In this document: positions 1 through 12,146 of the stretch, piece by piece
Layout of the letters: every line of letters starts with the position of its first letter
How positions within the stretch are numbered: the stretch's first letter is position 1
From: Mycoemilia scoparia
Taxonomy: Eukaryota; Kickxellomycota; Kickxellomycetes; Kickxellales; Kickxellaceae
Direction: 5' to 3'
DNA: 43,280 nucleotides
Assembly: GCA_027575805.1 (NCBI GenBank)
Contig: JANBPU010000137.1
Coordinates: forward strand, 1-43,280
Notes under the pieces: model-generated
The model's database searches: none
Seen by the model: the letters and a program-made list of their open reading frames with translations, nothing else
Told to the model about the DNA's origin: nothing
Translations under genes and position numbers: made by a program

Positions 1-268
1 TATTTAATTTGGTAAACACAACTTTAGTGTATGTGGCATACAGCTACCTCCATAGGAGTAATAAAATGCTTAATCATTGTCCCATAGTACGACATTAACT
101 GATATTTATATTGGCTAGTGATGTTTTTTAATTATATTATGCTTTCAAAATATTTTTTCCAAACTAAATGTTTAAATGATCCACATTTAGGACTTGCCAC
201 TGTGGATTTTTAGAGTCACTAATATCAGAATACTGTGATAGTGTTTGTATTTGCTTTACTTGACTTCT
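1..268. other. AT-rich intergenic region upstream of the WD40 gene
   Basis: No coding potential, RNA gene or repeat is recognised here. It is the 5' flank of the WD40 gene that starts at 269 and presumably holds its promoter, but no specific element can be named. Confidence 0.5.
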
Positions 269-2978
269 ATGCAAGAATCGAAAAGGTTTACATTTTTTGC
301 GCGCTCAAAGGAACAGCAGCACCAGCAAAGAAACAATGAATCAAAGTCATCGGGCTTAACAGCCCAAAGCGGAGAAAAGCTATTCAACACCAGTAGCTTT
401 CTTCAGAGAAAAGATCAAAGCAAAAATGAAAATATGTACTCGCAAAACAACACGTCCATCGGTATGAACAAGGATGACGAAAAAAGCAAAGCAAATGCAG
501 CAATCCTGCCGGCTCTAACTTCCCCTATTATTGAACCAGACAGCGATGATATGTCAATACATAGCGACATGTCATATATAGAAACAGAGCTTACAAAATC
601 AGGGAGATCGATAATGAATCCTACTGATAGTGTTTCCACTTCATCACCGCCATTAAATCCTGCACAAGAATTGCCGTCTTTAAATACTGCGAATAATAAA
701 CTATCTAGCCGAGATATCATTTCATCTCATAGTCCATTAAAGATGAGTAGACAGCAAGGTTTTCATGAAAACAGAGAAAGACCACAAAGCACATCAGTTG
801 ACACAAACACTCTCACCAACACTAATAGAAACTCGGTTGGTGATGCCACCTTCTTTAATTATTCGCGAGGAGTGAACTCTCCGCTTAACGATTCAAGTAG
901 TACACTAAGAATTGGCAATGGAGTATACATGAACTCTCCCAATTCTAATCCAATTAATAGCAAAAAGCGACAAAGACTAGACTATACGTTTTCTGGGCAT
1001 GATGCTGGATATGATTCCAAAGAAAGCGACAGCGGAAGTGAACAATTGTTTTCGAACTGGATTCAAGAAAGTGCATTATCGACCAAAGCCCAAGTTAAAG
1101 AGCTAAATGATCTTCTTGGGTTACTCGATCGGATGCGCAAGCGACATCAAACCAGGGTTGAGAAGATGAATCAGTCTTGGGAAGACTTGGATAAAACTTG
1201 CAAATTTGTTGATGTAAAAGTGCGTACGCTCCTTCAAAACCAGGAATTGCTTGCCAGTGTGTCATCGGCAAGGTCGTCTCCTAATGTACAAATGCTTGAT
1301 ACAAAACCAAAAACCTTTACCCAGTCACGGCCACCAGTAATCCAAACAAATATAGCCACCTCGGCCTCTATGTTCTCAACTGCTCCAAGCACATACAAAA
1401 ATACTCCGACGATAAATATACCATCTTCTCCAATAGCTAGTACCAAAGAACCAGAAAAAAATATAGCCAGTGCGAATGCATCTAGTCCAATTTCCAAAAA
1501 GAAACCTGTTAGGGTAATTGAGGATGAGGAAAGCGAAGATGAATTTGTCCAACCCTTGTCCACCAGCAAGCGTGATGTTTTGCTACAAGTCAGACCAAAT
1601 ACAGAGAAGATATTCAAAAGAAAACCACGCAGTCTACTAGTCAACTATACATCATCAAGGTTTGACTGTATGAGAAGGCCTCAAAATAATGTACTTACCA
1701 CAATAACAACATCATTAGACGGCACCATCCAGTTTCGCGACTCAAACACCCGAGATATGTTCACCACTGTAAATCTGAAATACAACAAAATCCCATGGGC
1801 CGAGGATATAGCCCAGGTGACTGATTCTATTCTGGCTGTTGCTTCGACAAGCAGCAAAGAACTTGATGACGATTTGGAAATATTCGATGGAAACCAAGGC
1901 ACCCCGCCCTCAATTGCCCTTGTTCACATGAAAAGACACGATGAGAATGGAGAACTCTTGGTCAAGAACTTGGAGCCCATGCCTCACTCCAAGCCAATTC
2001 TTGTCGTAGCGCCGATATCTGGCCATGCATTTTCCGGAATCAAATCACAGAGCAATACATCATATCCAGGATTTGACAAGTTTTGTGCAAAGGACTCGAA
2101 TCAAAGCAGCAATCAAGAATACTTCAGCTTCGTTACTGGTGGTGAGGACCATGGCCTAGTTTTGTGGAACCTCCGAGCCTCAACTAATTACAAGAGTAAC
2201 CGCGAGGATCCAGCAAATATCGTAAGAGTGACAAATCTTCGATCTACCCACACCAGTGTTATTCAGGCCGTGCGGTATTCGCCATTCAACAACCATTTGT
2301 ATAGCGGCGGAGCTGATAATAGGCTTCAGATAATGGACCTTGAAACAAATAGGATAGTGACCTCTTACCGCTACAACCATCGAATCAACGAAATCTTGGT
2401 TCACAATAACAACCCGAACATAGCTATAATCAACTATGCTAGCTGCGACAACCAACTTAACCTTGTTGACCTTCGAACCAGAGCCTCTTTTGCGCCCCGA
2501 TCTCTGGTCCAGTTTGGCTATCACTCTACTAAAAACCAATCTCGATATGTGAAACCTGCGCTCCACCCAAATGGCACCCTGATTGCTTGCGGCTTACATG
2601 ACACATCGGAAGGCGATGGAACAGTTTTCTTTTGGCAAGTCGCAAATTTGACCCCCAGGATCTTGCTTGATGAAACTACAGTGCTGTTGTGCTAAAGCTG
2701 ATTGTTCTTTTCTTTTATAGGGATATTCGATATTCTGGGGTTGGTAGGGCCTGCCAACCAATACAGATTCATGGTAAGAATCCAAACAGAGAGTTTGTTA
2801 TAGTCTGCTTATAGCCTTATATATGTTGTTTCTAAACTAAAATCTGTGAATATTCATATATCTAGATAAACGAGTATTTGGGGTCCAATTCCACCCCGAA
2901 CGTAATAGGCTAATTTCAGTGGCGGCTGATAACACTATTTCGTTTACGGACTATAGACTGGAGTCGTCACTAAAGTAG
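269..2978 (+). CDS. WD40 repeat protein with disordered N-terminal half; 3 exons, first intron GC-AG
   Basis: Exons 269-2634, 2721-2773 and 2866-2978 give about 843 aa. The first ATG of the open frame is 269; codons upstream of it have no ATG. Roughly the first 450 residues are low-complexity Ser/Asn/Thr-rich, with a short predicted coiled coil near residues 270-330. The C-terminal half holds WD40-like blades: FVTGGEDHGLVLWNLR, then LYSGGADNRLQIMDLE, then a blade ending FFWDIR, and a last blade FGVQFHPERNRLISVAADNT. The first intron must start at GCAAGT (2635) to keep frame and rebuild the Trp-Asp dipeptide; reading through gives a premature stop at 2695 and loses the last blade. The second intron (2774-2865) is GT-AG. 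The protein is probably a scaffold or substrate adaptor; I do not recognise a named orthologue. Confidence 0.82.
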
Positions 2979-3233
2979 ACCCACCATAGCCTGGAACTGT
3001 ATATTTTGGTGATTAGCCAATAGTTACATCCATAGCTTTTTAATTTTGCAGCCTCAGCCAATTTTAGACTCGCTGGTACTGTAATTTTGCCATAGTATCA
3101 TGGTATTTAATCAGTGTCCCATTTGATCATGATGTTAACAAAAGTCGATCATTGTTTTCAATTCTCTTTGTTGTTGTCAGCTTCATTCAAAATCGATAAT
3201 ATAATTTATATTTGAAATACTTTGTTAATTTAA

Positions 3234-5633
3234 ATGTCCAACTTGGACACCAATATAAACAGTGGACTTGGGGCCCAGAAGCAGCAGCAGCAACGGCAAG
3301 ATACCCCGAAAGAAAATAGTACCGCCACAACAGACAAAAATAAGGGGACTCTTCGGAAAACGTCAAGCGGTTTGGCAAGCACACCACAGCCAGCAGCGGT
3401 ACAAGAAAATAGCAGCGCAAATACGATGGCAAAACTTAACAACAATGTCAATGAAATAAGACAGACCTTGAATATGGGCACAGAATCAGGACTACGCCAA
3501 AGAGAAATTTCACCACCAATGCCAGGGATGACAAGACGGCGTGATAAGGCAAAGAGCATGAAGCCACCACAAGAAGTTGGGGCTGGTCCATTCAGGTTCC
3601 GACTTTATCAGCTGCTGTATCCTGTATTCGGCCCGCTCTTTGTGTACTTGATTTATGACATTTCATCAGGTAGGTTTGTCTATATTTGCAGCGAATATTC
3701 TATTACAATGGGCAAATGGCGATAAGAAATTGTGGCATATAACGACTATGTCTGCCATCATCCAACATTTACGTATCATATTCATAGAGTCCAGATCGGC
3801 TTATCCAAAATATGAATCATTATTGTCGCCTGGATGGCTATTAGGTCGCAAGATTGTAAGTATCTATAAATAAGCATTGAAAAAAATCCAAGGAATTGGT
3901 TCAATTAGAGACCATATAAATGTATCACTATAGCATATTTTTATTATAGCAAATTTCATTAACCAATAACCAAAAATTGTAAAAATTCGTAGGACATAAG
4001 CGATTCCCAATGGCATACATTCAGATCTGGCCTATTCTCATTCTTTTTAGCAATGCTGTCTTTTGTCGTTCTTAACTGGATATACAAAAATTATGTACTT
4101 TTACGGCTGTTTCCCCGCAATACCAATAATGGGTTCCAACTGACCCGGGGGTTCTTTGCTCAATTTTATTTTATCGCTGCCTTCTCTGTCGTTTTTTTGT
4201 TTGTCATAACCGGCGCCTCGATTATATTTATTGCTATATTCACGGGCATCAACTACATATTGGCCAAAGCTTTTGCTGGAAAAAGCTATGGCCCGGTCAT
4301 TTGGTGGGTATTTACAATGGGCATGCTATTTTGCAACGAAGAGTTCGGCGGATACAGCTTTGCATCGATATCAAGTTCTCTGGAATGGCTCGATCACCAC
4401 CGTGGCCTTATCCGGTGGCATGTAACTTACAATATCACCATGCTTAGAATGATTTCGTTCGACATGGACTACCATTGGCGTATTAAGCAAGAGGAGATTC
4501 GGGACAGTGATTTCTTGGACGAAACAGCTGAAGCCTCGCCGAAAACCGATAAAGATAGGATTGAGATCTCTGCCATGCGCGATGATTACAGCTTTTGCAA
4601 CTACTGGGCATATTTGTATTACCCACCATTGTACCTTGCTGGCCCGATCATCTCGTTCAATGACTTCATCAGCCAGGCTCGACACGGTACTCAGAGCTCA
4701 TCAAAAACGCCAATAACACCAAAATCTACACTAATATATGGGACCCGACTACTATTTGCAATATTTGTTATGGAACTGATGCTTCACATGATCCATCCTG
4801 TTGCTATGAGCACCAAAGGGGTATGGAACGACTACTCGATGCTCGAGATCATGACTATCGGCTATATTTATTTGACATTTATTTGGCTAAAGCTTTGCAT
4901 TATTTGGAGATTTTCTCGATTCTGGGCTATGGCCGATGGTGTCGAAACCATCGAGAACATGCGTCGGTGTATGTCAAACAATTATTCGTTGCAGCTGTTT
5001 TGGCGTGACTGGCACTGTAGCTATAACAGATGGCTGGTTCGATACATATACATACCTGTTGGTGGTTCAAAAACACAGCCATGGAATTTGTTTCTGATAT
5101 TTACATTTGTTGCCCTATGGCACGACATTTCCTCTCGGCTCTTGATGTGGGCCTGGCTTATCGCCTTCCTGTTTGTCCCTGAAGGTGCTGCTCGCTATAT
5201 TTTCGATCGACCAAAGTGGCGGAAATGGAGGTGGTTCCGTTTATTGTGTGCATTTGGAGGAGGCGTCAACATATTTGGTATGATGGCAGCCAACTTGGTT
5301 GGTTTTGCTGTTGGTGTTGATGGGATAAAAGAAATGTCGTCCCAAATACTTTCTTGGACCGGAATTCTAACCCTCCTATTGATTCTGGTTGTCTTTGTCA
5401 TACACACGCTGACGATGTTTGATGTACGTGGGGCTGAATACTACAAAGAATACATGAGTAACCAAACCAAACTATCCCCTCCATTACAACCCTCCATCCA
5501 TATGAGAACTTTATCTACAAGCCAAACACATCCCGATCTAGACAGTGGCCATCCTGATGATAATAATAGCCAACAAAATGCGAATCAGCAAGTAAATGGT
5601 GTCCTTTCTGGCAACACCAGCAACAACAACTAG
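3234..5633 (+). CDS. GUP1: GUP1-like membrane-bound O-acyltransferase (MBOAT); 3 exons
   Basis: Exons 3234-3669, 3788-3855 and 3993-5633 give about 714 aa. The first 115 residues are a polar Gln/Ser/Thr-rich tail, followed by many transmembrane segments. Family signatures are joined exactly by the splicing: YPKYESLLSPGW and GRKI/DISDSQW span exon borders, as in GUP1 proteins. The MBOAT core is present: NYWAYLYYPPLYLAGPI near residues 370-387, DWHCSYNRW near 507-515, and ALWHDI with the expected catalytic His near 545. GUP1 proteins sit in the ER and remodel the lipid of GPI anchors by adding a long acyl chain; they were first named for glycerol uptake. The C-terminal 60 residues are Asn/Gln-rich and probably cytosolic. 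Both introns (118 and 137 nt) are GT-AG. Function is inferred from family membership. Confidence 0.9.
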
Positions 5634-6150
5634 TCCACTAAGGCTAGAGACAAGAAGCTAGGGGCGATAGCAGTAACAGTTTTAGGCCGATGGAGCTGTC
5701 TAAGATTAATTTTCTTTCCCACTATAGTGCTGATTTTAATGATACTACTGCTACTACACTAATACCATATGTTTCTTTTGCAAACACCACAAGCTGCGAC
5801 TCAAAAGAGCCATTTGTGCCTATGGATTGCTGGGCTGAATGGCTCGAGCACCACCATTTAAACCAAACATGTATTCAAATAGATGTATAATGCAGGATAT
5901 GTATAAATATATTAATAGGGAAATACGTAAAAGTTGGTTTAGAGGCTAATTAGTAATACTACCCTATAAATTATGAACACAACAATATATTTTAACATCA
6001 ACAATGATATTTACCAAGAGTCTTGGCACATATGAAGCAATAAGAGCAAATACTCACATTATATGTAATGATCAATTCATTTCACGAAAACGCAGGCTCT
6101 TCAAGCAATAATCAACAGGCCAGTATGACTTGATACTCAAAAGTCGTGTA
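5634..6150. other. Intergenic region between convergent 3' ends
   Basis: This 517-nt gap separates two converging genes, the GUP1-like gene (+) and the secreted orphan (-). A 66-codon frame at 5690-5890 has no recognisable domain and is taken as 3' untranslated sequence. Nothing else is seen. Confidence 0.5.
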
Positions 6151-6984
6151 CTAGTTGGTGACGGTGTGGGATTCGGTGATATACTGAGTGACTAGCTTGC
6201 GTGTACGGGTGCGTGTTGTCGTCGCAGTCTCTTCATGCTCCTTGGTAGATGTCTCCTCCACAGTCTGGGTAGCTTCGACCTTTTCAGTAACAGTGACGGT
6301 ATTTGCTGGAAGGCTGGGATCTACTGCTTGTATAGTGCGAGATGAAGTGGCAGTCGCAACGACCACAAATGTGGAAAGGACATCACTGGTCTCTGTGACA
6401 AATGTTATAAGGGGAGCCGATGATGGAGTTGCCTGGACGGTTACTGTCGTAGCCGTGACAAGCTGGCCATTTGTATCAGCAAAGAACTTCTGGGCAAGAG
6501 CGTGGATATATTCATAGATGTCCACGTTCTGGGGAATGCCATTCTCTTTGCAGAATTTGACGATGCGCTGGCTAATGTAGTTGCGTGTGGATGCGTCAAC
6601 ATTGATGTCGAGTCTGTCAATAGCAATGTTGGCCATGTATAGAACATTGCCATGGATGTTTATGTTGAAGGGCCAGAAATTGTGTGATGGCTTGGCTGAA
6701 GGAATGGCAATCTCTGACTCTGACTCCGACTCTTCCTTAGGCTCAGACTTTGTCTCCTCACTAACCACTACCGAGGTGGTTATTTCTACAGCAGGCTCGA
6801 CGCTGGATGACTCTTCATCTGAGTGGCTGAGCGTAACGGTGTTTTCCTGGGTCAAGGTCAAGAATTCGATCACCTCATCGTCTTCCCCACCATCTCGCTT
6901 TTGGATGTGCTTGTCATTGTTGGTGGCAAAGGCTGAACTAGCTAGCACAAGAGCATAAACACACAACAGGATACTATACTTCAT
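6151..6984 (-). CDS. Secreted Thr/Glu-rich protein of unknown function
   Basis: A single exon of 277 aa. The N-terminus (MKYSILLCVYALVLASSAFA) is a clear signal peptide with an Ala-x-Ala-like cleavage site near residue 20. A Lys-Arg pair at residues 29-30 follows, a plausible Kex2-type processing site. The rest has an acidic Ser/Glu stretch (about 70-90), a short ordered-looking centre with FWPFNINIHGNV (about 100-170), and a Thr/Val-rich C-terminal third full of TxT repeats and a TRTRTR run, suited to O-mannosylation. The end (TVTN) does not look like a GPI-anchor signal. It is likely a cell-wall or secreted protein; no family is recognised. It is transcribed toward the GUP1-like gene and shares no obvious functional link with it. 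Confidence 0.75.
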   Translation of the reverse strand: MKYSILLCVYALVLASSAFATNNDKHIQKRDGGEDDEVIEFLTLTQENTVTLSHSDEESSSVEPAVEITTSVVVSEETKSEPKEESESESEIAIPSAKPSHNFWPFNINIHGNVLYMANIAIDRLDINVDASTRNYISQRIVKFCKENGIPQNVDIYEYIHALAQKFFADTNGQLVTATTVTVQATPSSAPLITFVTETSDVLSTFVVVATATSSRTIQAVDPSLPANTVTVTEKVEATQTVEETSTKEHEETATTTRTRTRKLVTQYITESHTVTN

Positions 6985-8085
6985 ATTACTAAAACAAGAA
7001 TTAACAATTTATCAAAAGTTTAACGACCTCTTGGGTGTCACCATTGAATGCTGGCTTGTTTTTAAACCTGCAGGTAAGCGAAGAATAGCGCCATTTCCCA
7101 GAATCCGAGTTCGCAAACGGCCCTCCACATTTAGAGTGAAATTAATGAGCCTATTTCCTTGCACTGTATGAATAATGCGCGTAACTCCTTTACTTTTGCG
7201 GCTGAATGAGGTACTCACTTAGATACAGCCAGAGATGCATAGCTTTACAGCTACCGATGTATGCCACGATTAACAATATACCCACATTTTGATTTCATAC
7301 ATTGATTATACATAATACCCAACTGCCCTGTTCATTGAAGTTAATATAACAGCATATACAGTAATATTTTGTCCAATAGTAGCAAATATCCTTTTAATTT
7401 TGTATATGGCACATCGAGTAAGAGCCATAGGCCCAAATGATAGGGCGTGGGGACTGTGATGCTCATCTTGTCTCCTCAAGCAAACCGATAAAATTACAAA
7501 TAAAGGCCCTAAAATGCATGCGGCCTATAATTCTGTTATTAGCTTTGCATTTAAGGCAACCCCTGCAAAGGGCCCTACTACTGCTACTACCATTACTATT
7601 GCTACTACCACCATCAATACTACTAGCACTGCCGCTATTGTTGTCGGTCTGGCCTCTTTGCCCTATTTTAACATTTTTCAATTGTTGGTGTTAAGAACAC
7701 CCAGTCTTAGTAGTGCCTTGGAAACAGTAGCAGCCATAGCAGCACTCAAGACATGCTGAGAATCCCCACCTTGTGCTACTAGTCTTGTCCGTAAATTTAT
7801 TTATATGTTTTGGGTCAACTATAGTTCACATTTGCATAGCAACCCAGCAGCTCATGATGATCGCCATATGGATCATAATTTTTGAAGTGAGAATGGTTAT
7901 AGGGGCAAACACAGCCAAATGAGTGACTCTGTAGCCCTTCAAAAATAATAACTCATATGCCTAACACTAAAAAAAGAGAAAACCGCCAGCGGAGTTTATC
8001 GCGAAGAAGTTCCACATTTATTAATGTGCAGTTATACTTGAAAATGTAAAAAGTAAACCAATCTGAAAAAACTAAAAAGCGTTTA
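6985..8085. other. Gene-free interval holding one inverted-repeat element
   Basis: This 1.1-kb stretch lies between the start of the secreted-protein gene and the stop of the SERCA gene, both on the minus strand. It contains a repeat copy at 7865-7959 and a stretch at about 7565-7640 rich in ACT/GCT/ACC triplets. Short frames on both strands there (7437-7759) show no family signature. Confidence 0.5.
7865..7959 (+). repeat. Dispersed inverted-repeat element, copy A
   Basis: A 95-bp element bounded by CATATG at both ends. Its left arm (7865-7887) ends ATTTTTGAAG and its right arm (7937-7959) begins CTTCAAAAAT, so the arms are inverted repeats of about 23 nt with a few mismatches. The interior carries the shared core TTATAGGGGCAAACACAGCC. 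It starts 126 nt downstream of the SERCA stop codon, in the opposite sense to that gene. Confidence 0.75.
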
Positions 8086-11000
8086 TTACTCTGATTTTTT
8101 GCGGTTAGTGCCAGCTTCGAATGTACGGTAAGAAGATGGAGAAGGCTCCAAAGCACGTGATACCAACTTCAGGCCCTCATCGATAAAGATGACTGGCAAA
8201 GAGATCAGCACAACAGCGGCCCATTCGTGGTTTGTAAGCGGAACTACAGAGAAGACAGTGTTGAGGAATGGGACGTACAGGATTGTCAGATGCAATGCCA
8301 TAGACAAAATGACTGCATAAACAAGGTACATGTTCTTCCACAGTGGCAACTGTAGCAGACTGGCATTCTCCGAAAGAGAGTTGATGGCATTGAACATCTC
8401 AATAGTAACCAGGATCGACAAAGATATGGTGGAGGCAATTTCAGATCTGGTGTCAGTAAACATGTTGCAGTCAAAGGTACTGGGGAAAGAAGCCTCGCAC
8501 TGGTGGAAGTGCGAAAGGTCGTGGAATGTGATGAGTGGGGAACGCTCACCACCGTACATGTAGAACCACACATAGCCAAACACTGTTGCAACACCAACAT
8601 AGGTGCCAACGATCAAGTAGCGGAACAGCAGCCATCCGGATACAATAGGCTCACTGGCCTTGCGGGGTGGCTGGCGCATAATCGATTTGTCAGGGGGGTT
8701 AAAACCAAGCGCAGTGGCTGGGAGCCCATCAGTAACAAGGTTGACCCACAGTAACTGCACTGGAATGAGTGCTTCAGGCAAGTTGAGCAGGACAGTAAGG
8801 AAGATAGAAACCACTTCACCAATGTTCGATGAAATCAAGTAGCGAATGAACTGCTTGGTGTTGCTATAGATTTGCCTGCCTTCTTCCACAGCCATAGTGA
8901 TGGTGGCGAAGTTATCATCTGCAAGGACCATGTCTGCAGCAAGCTTGGCCACATCAGTACCGGATCCCATGGCCACACCAATGTCTGCACGCTTGAGGGC
9001 TGGAGCGTCATTGATACCGTCACCACTCATCGCAACAACAGCACCAGCGCTTCTAAGGAGCTCTACAAGCATCAGCTTGTGATGGGGCTCAACACGGCTG
9101 AACACTCTGGCAGTCTTTGCTGCTTCAAGGCGCTCTTCATCGTTCATCGACATAAACTGGCTGCCAGTGTAAGACAGGCCTTGGGCTGATTGTTCTGGTT
9201 TGAGAATTCCGATTGTTCTGGCAATGCTCTCTGCAGTTCCCTGATTGTCACCAGTGATCATAACCACGCGAATTCCTGCCTCATCACACTTGGCGATGGA
9301 ACCAGGAACTTCTGGGCGAGGGGGGTCAAGCATACCAACAATACCAACAAATATCATATCACTCTCATATAGCTCATAGTCAACACTGTCATCATTCAAA
9401 TGGGGTGGCTGGAAGTGCTCAACCAAAGCCATTCCAAGTACACGGAGGGCCTGTTCCTCGGTGTAGGATCTGACAGTGTTGAGAATGACATTGCGGATAT
9501 CGTCAGTGAGGGGAACGGTCTTGTTACCAATACGGACTCTGGATGAACGTGCAAGGATGTTTTCTGGGGCCCCCTTTGCAAATAGCTGAATCTCTGGTGT
9601 GTGCTTGCGCTGAACTACAACAGACATCGACTTGCGGGTCCTGGTAAACTCGTAGACGTCAAGCTTCTCCAAAGTCGATTCATAAGAATGACGACACGCA
9701 GAGATTGAAAGCTCGGGCTTGTGTGGTTCATTCTTGAACATATTGAAAGTAGAATCAGCAGTACCAACACGCTCAACAAGAGCTAGTAAAGCAGCTTCGG
9801 TAGGTTCGCCAATGCAGGCATAGTTGTTATCCTTGTACTCAATATGTGCGCCATTACAGCATACGCTTATCTCCATTAGCTCACGAACAGGATCAACACG
9901 GCTAGCAAGGTTCTGGATCTCTTTACCAAGACTGTCCCTTACAACACCAGATGGAGAATAGCCGGTGCCTTCAACAGTGTATTCGTCGATTTCGTTGGCT
10001 GATTCTAGAACAGCAAACCTGGTGACAGACATCTTGTTGGTGGTGAGCGTACCCGTTTTGTCTGAGCATACAACACTGGTGCAGCCAAGAGTCTCAACAG
10101 AGGGAAGGTTTCTGACGATAGCATTCTTTTGGGCCATCTTCTTGGTACCGAGAGCCAAGCAGGTGGTAATAACAACCGCAAGGCCTTCGGGAATGGCAGC
10201 TACAGCAAGAGCAACAGCAATCTTGAAGTAGTAGATAGCACCATGCATCCATCCACGGTGAGAGGGTTCGTTGAAATGCCTGATGTTAATTATCCATACA
10301 AGAATGCAAATGATAGAAATAACCTTGGCCAACATATCACCAAAGTCGTCAAGCTTGACCTTGAGAGGTGTCTTTTCAGCGATTTGGCTAGTAATCGATG
10401 TCTGGATTTCACCAATAGCAGAGCGAAGACCGGTAGCAGTGACAACACAGCGGCTGGAGCCATTTACAACTGTAGTGCCAGCAAAGACCATGTTGTGCAT
10501 ATCCTGACGCACAGGGCTTTCCTTGCGAGGAATAGGGCCAACCTGCTTGTCAACGCTTTCGGATTCGCCGGTCAACATGGACTGGTTCAGCTTGAGAGAA
10601 CGACTGCTTATCGATATAATGCGTGCATCGGCAGGGACCTTGTCACCGACACGGAGCTCGATAATATCACCAGGAACCAAGTTTGATGCATCAATGGTAA
10701 CCCAGTGGCCATTTCTGAGGACATGAACCATATCAGGAGAATATACTTTGAGGGCCTCAATGGCCTTCTCGGCATTTGACTCCTGGATAACACCAACCGT
10801 AGCATTGGCAATAAGGATCAAAATAATAACGAGAGGTTCAACATAGGCAGTCAATTGATTGCTGTTTTCTTCGAAAATAGCCAAAACCAAAGATACTAGA
10901 GCGGATATGACCAGGATGATAACTAGCTGGTCTTTAAACTGTTCGATTATAAGTTCGAGAAGAGGTGTTCCAGGCTCGTCAGGGAGCTCTACAAAATGTC

Positions 11001-11221
11001 ATTAAAGGAAAGCGATGAGTATTTAGTATTTGACATGGTACTATAAAGCAGGATTAGCAATGCAATGTAAATGCGCTTGAAGAGCTAAACTAGAGCACCT
11101 TACCGTTACGACCATGGCTTTTTTCTAGCTCTTGGACCTGATAATTTTCAAGGCCCTGTTTGGGATCTACATTATAGGCCTGCAAGACCTCGTCAACATC
11201 GTGGAAATAAGGATACTTCAT
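8086..11221 (-). CDS. SERCA-type P-type Ca2+-transporting ATPase; 2 exons
   Basis: Exons 11104-11221 and 8086-10988 give 1006 aa, close to the length of animal SERCA pumps. It should pump cytosolic Ca2+ into the ER, using ATP. The N-terminus (HDVDEVLQAYNVDPKQGL) matches the SERCA start. The actuator motif TGES lies at about 179-182, PEGL in M4 at 306-309, and the phosphorylated Asp in SDKTGTLT at about residue 349. Further on are the nucleotide-binding motif FAKGAPE, ITGDN, and the hinge GDGINDAPALK. The last third has the expected helices M5-M10. The single GT-AG intron (10989-11103) splits a Glu codon and joins HGRN to ELPDEPGTP without frame loss. S. cerevisiae lacks a SERCA pump, but many other fungi have one, so its presence is not odd. 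Confidence 0.95.
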
Positions 11222-12146
11222 TTCGAACCTATCAATTGAGGTACACGCAAGCCAAATATACTAAAAGCTAGCTGCTTGACCTTTAATAAAACAGACTCAA
11301 CGATGTATTGAAACAAGGTAAATAAAAGTAAGAATAAGGAGTAAAGAAAGGCGATTTTATACAACAAAAGTATTTGTAGCTATGAAGTTTTGAGTAAGGC
11401 CTGACCCACCAAGTAGGCATTCAATGAAAACGCACACTCGCACACATACGCATCAACTCGTGCGATTCGGTGCTGTTGCATTATTTCCTTTATTGAGAGC
11501 ACAGTGCCAAAATGCAATGATCTATTGCTTTAATCGAATCAACCTATTTAGGCTTTTAACTCTCTCTTTGTTACCCCCAACTCCTGTTGGATATTATATT
11601 CTCTGTAGCCAATCACTCTTGAACATGTCACTCCCCCTTTTAAAAGTAAGGTTTCAAACTTAAAAAACGACTGTTGTCATTGAATCTGGAATAAGAAAAA
11701 GTACCAGCTTTACTAATCACAAAAAAGCAGCCCAATTTGTTGTGCATTCAAATCATACAAGGTCAGCACTAGCAAGCCTAAGCTTTACTTCTTTTGACAG
11801 ATGCCTTCCGCTATACATTGCAAATCCAGGCATTTATTTTAGACCAATAATAAGCTACTACAACGCCACTCAAAACTAGTGCTAACAAATGAGGAATTCG
11901 ATTATAACAATCTTTTTTTGTTGCAATTAATAGTGTACTAAAAACATATATAGTTTACTGTTATATAACAAAAATCTATTGAGTTAGCTTTATATCTACT
12001 CTTTACTGTGAGAAGAATAAGACCAACAAAGAGAAAGATGTAGTTTGGCTGATCTCTAGAAATTCCGCCAACATATACTTTAGAAAGTATTTTGTGACTC
12101 CTTGGATATTCCGAAATATATGTGCAAACAATCTCAACCATGTTTC
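11222..12146. other. Gene-free interval, promoter side of the SERCA gene
   Basis: This 925-nt stretch lies between the SERCA start codon and the 3' end of the next minus-strand gene. Several short frames exist (for example 11424-11663), but none has a family signature or a good start context. No RNA gene or repeat is seen. Confidence 0.45.

Noticed and set aside
5690..5890. 66-codon plus-strand frame after the GUP1-like gene
   Set aside because: No domain, no homology recognised, lies in the expected 3' UTR.
7437..7759. Overlapping frames on both strands in a triplet-rich stretch, including a minus-strand MAATVSKALLRLG start
   Set aside because: Simple-sequence triplets keep frames open. 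Joining the minus-strand pieces needs a 38-nt intron with no supporting family match.
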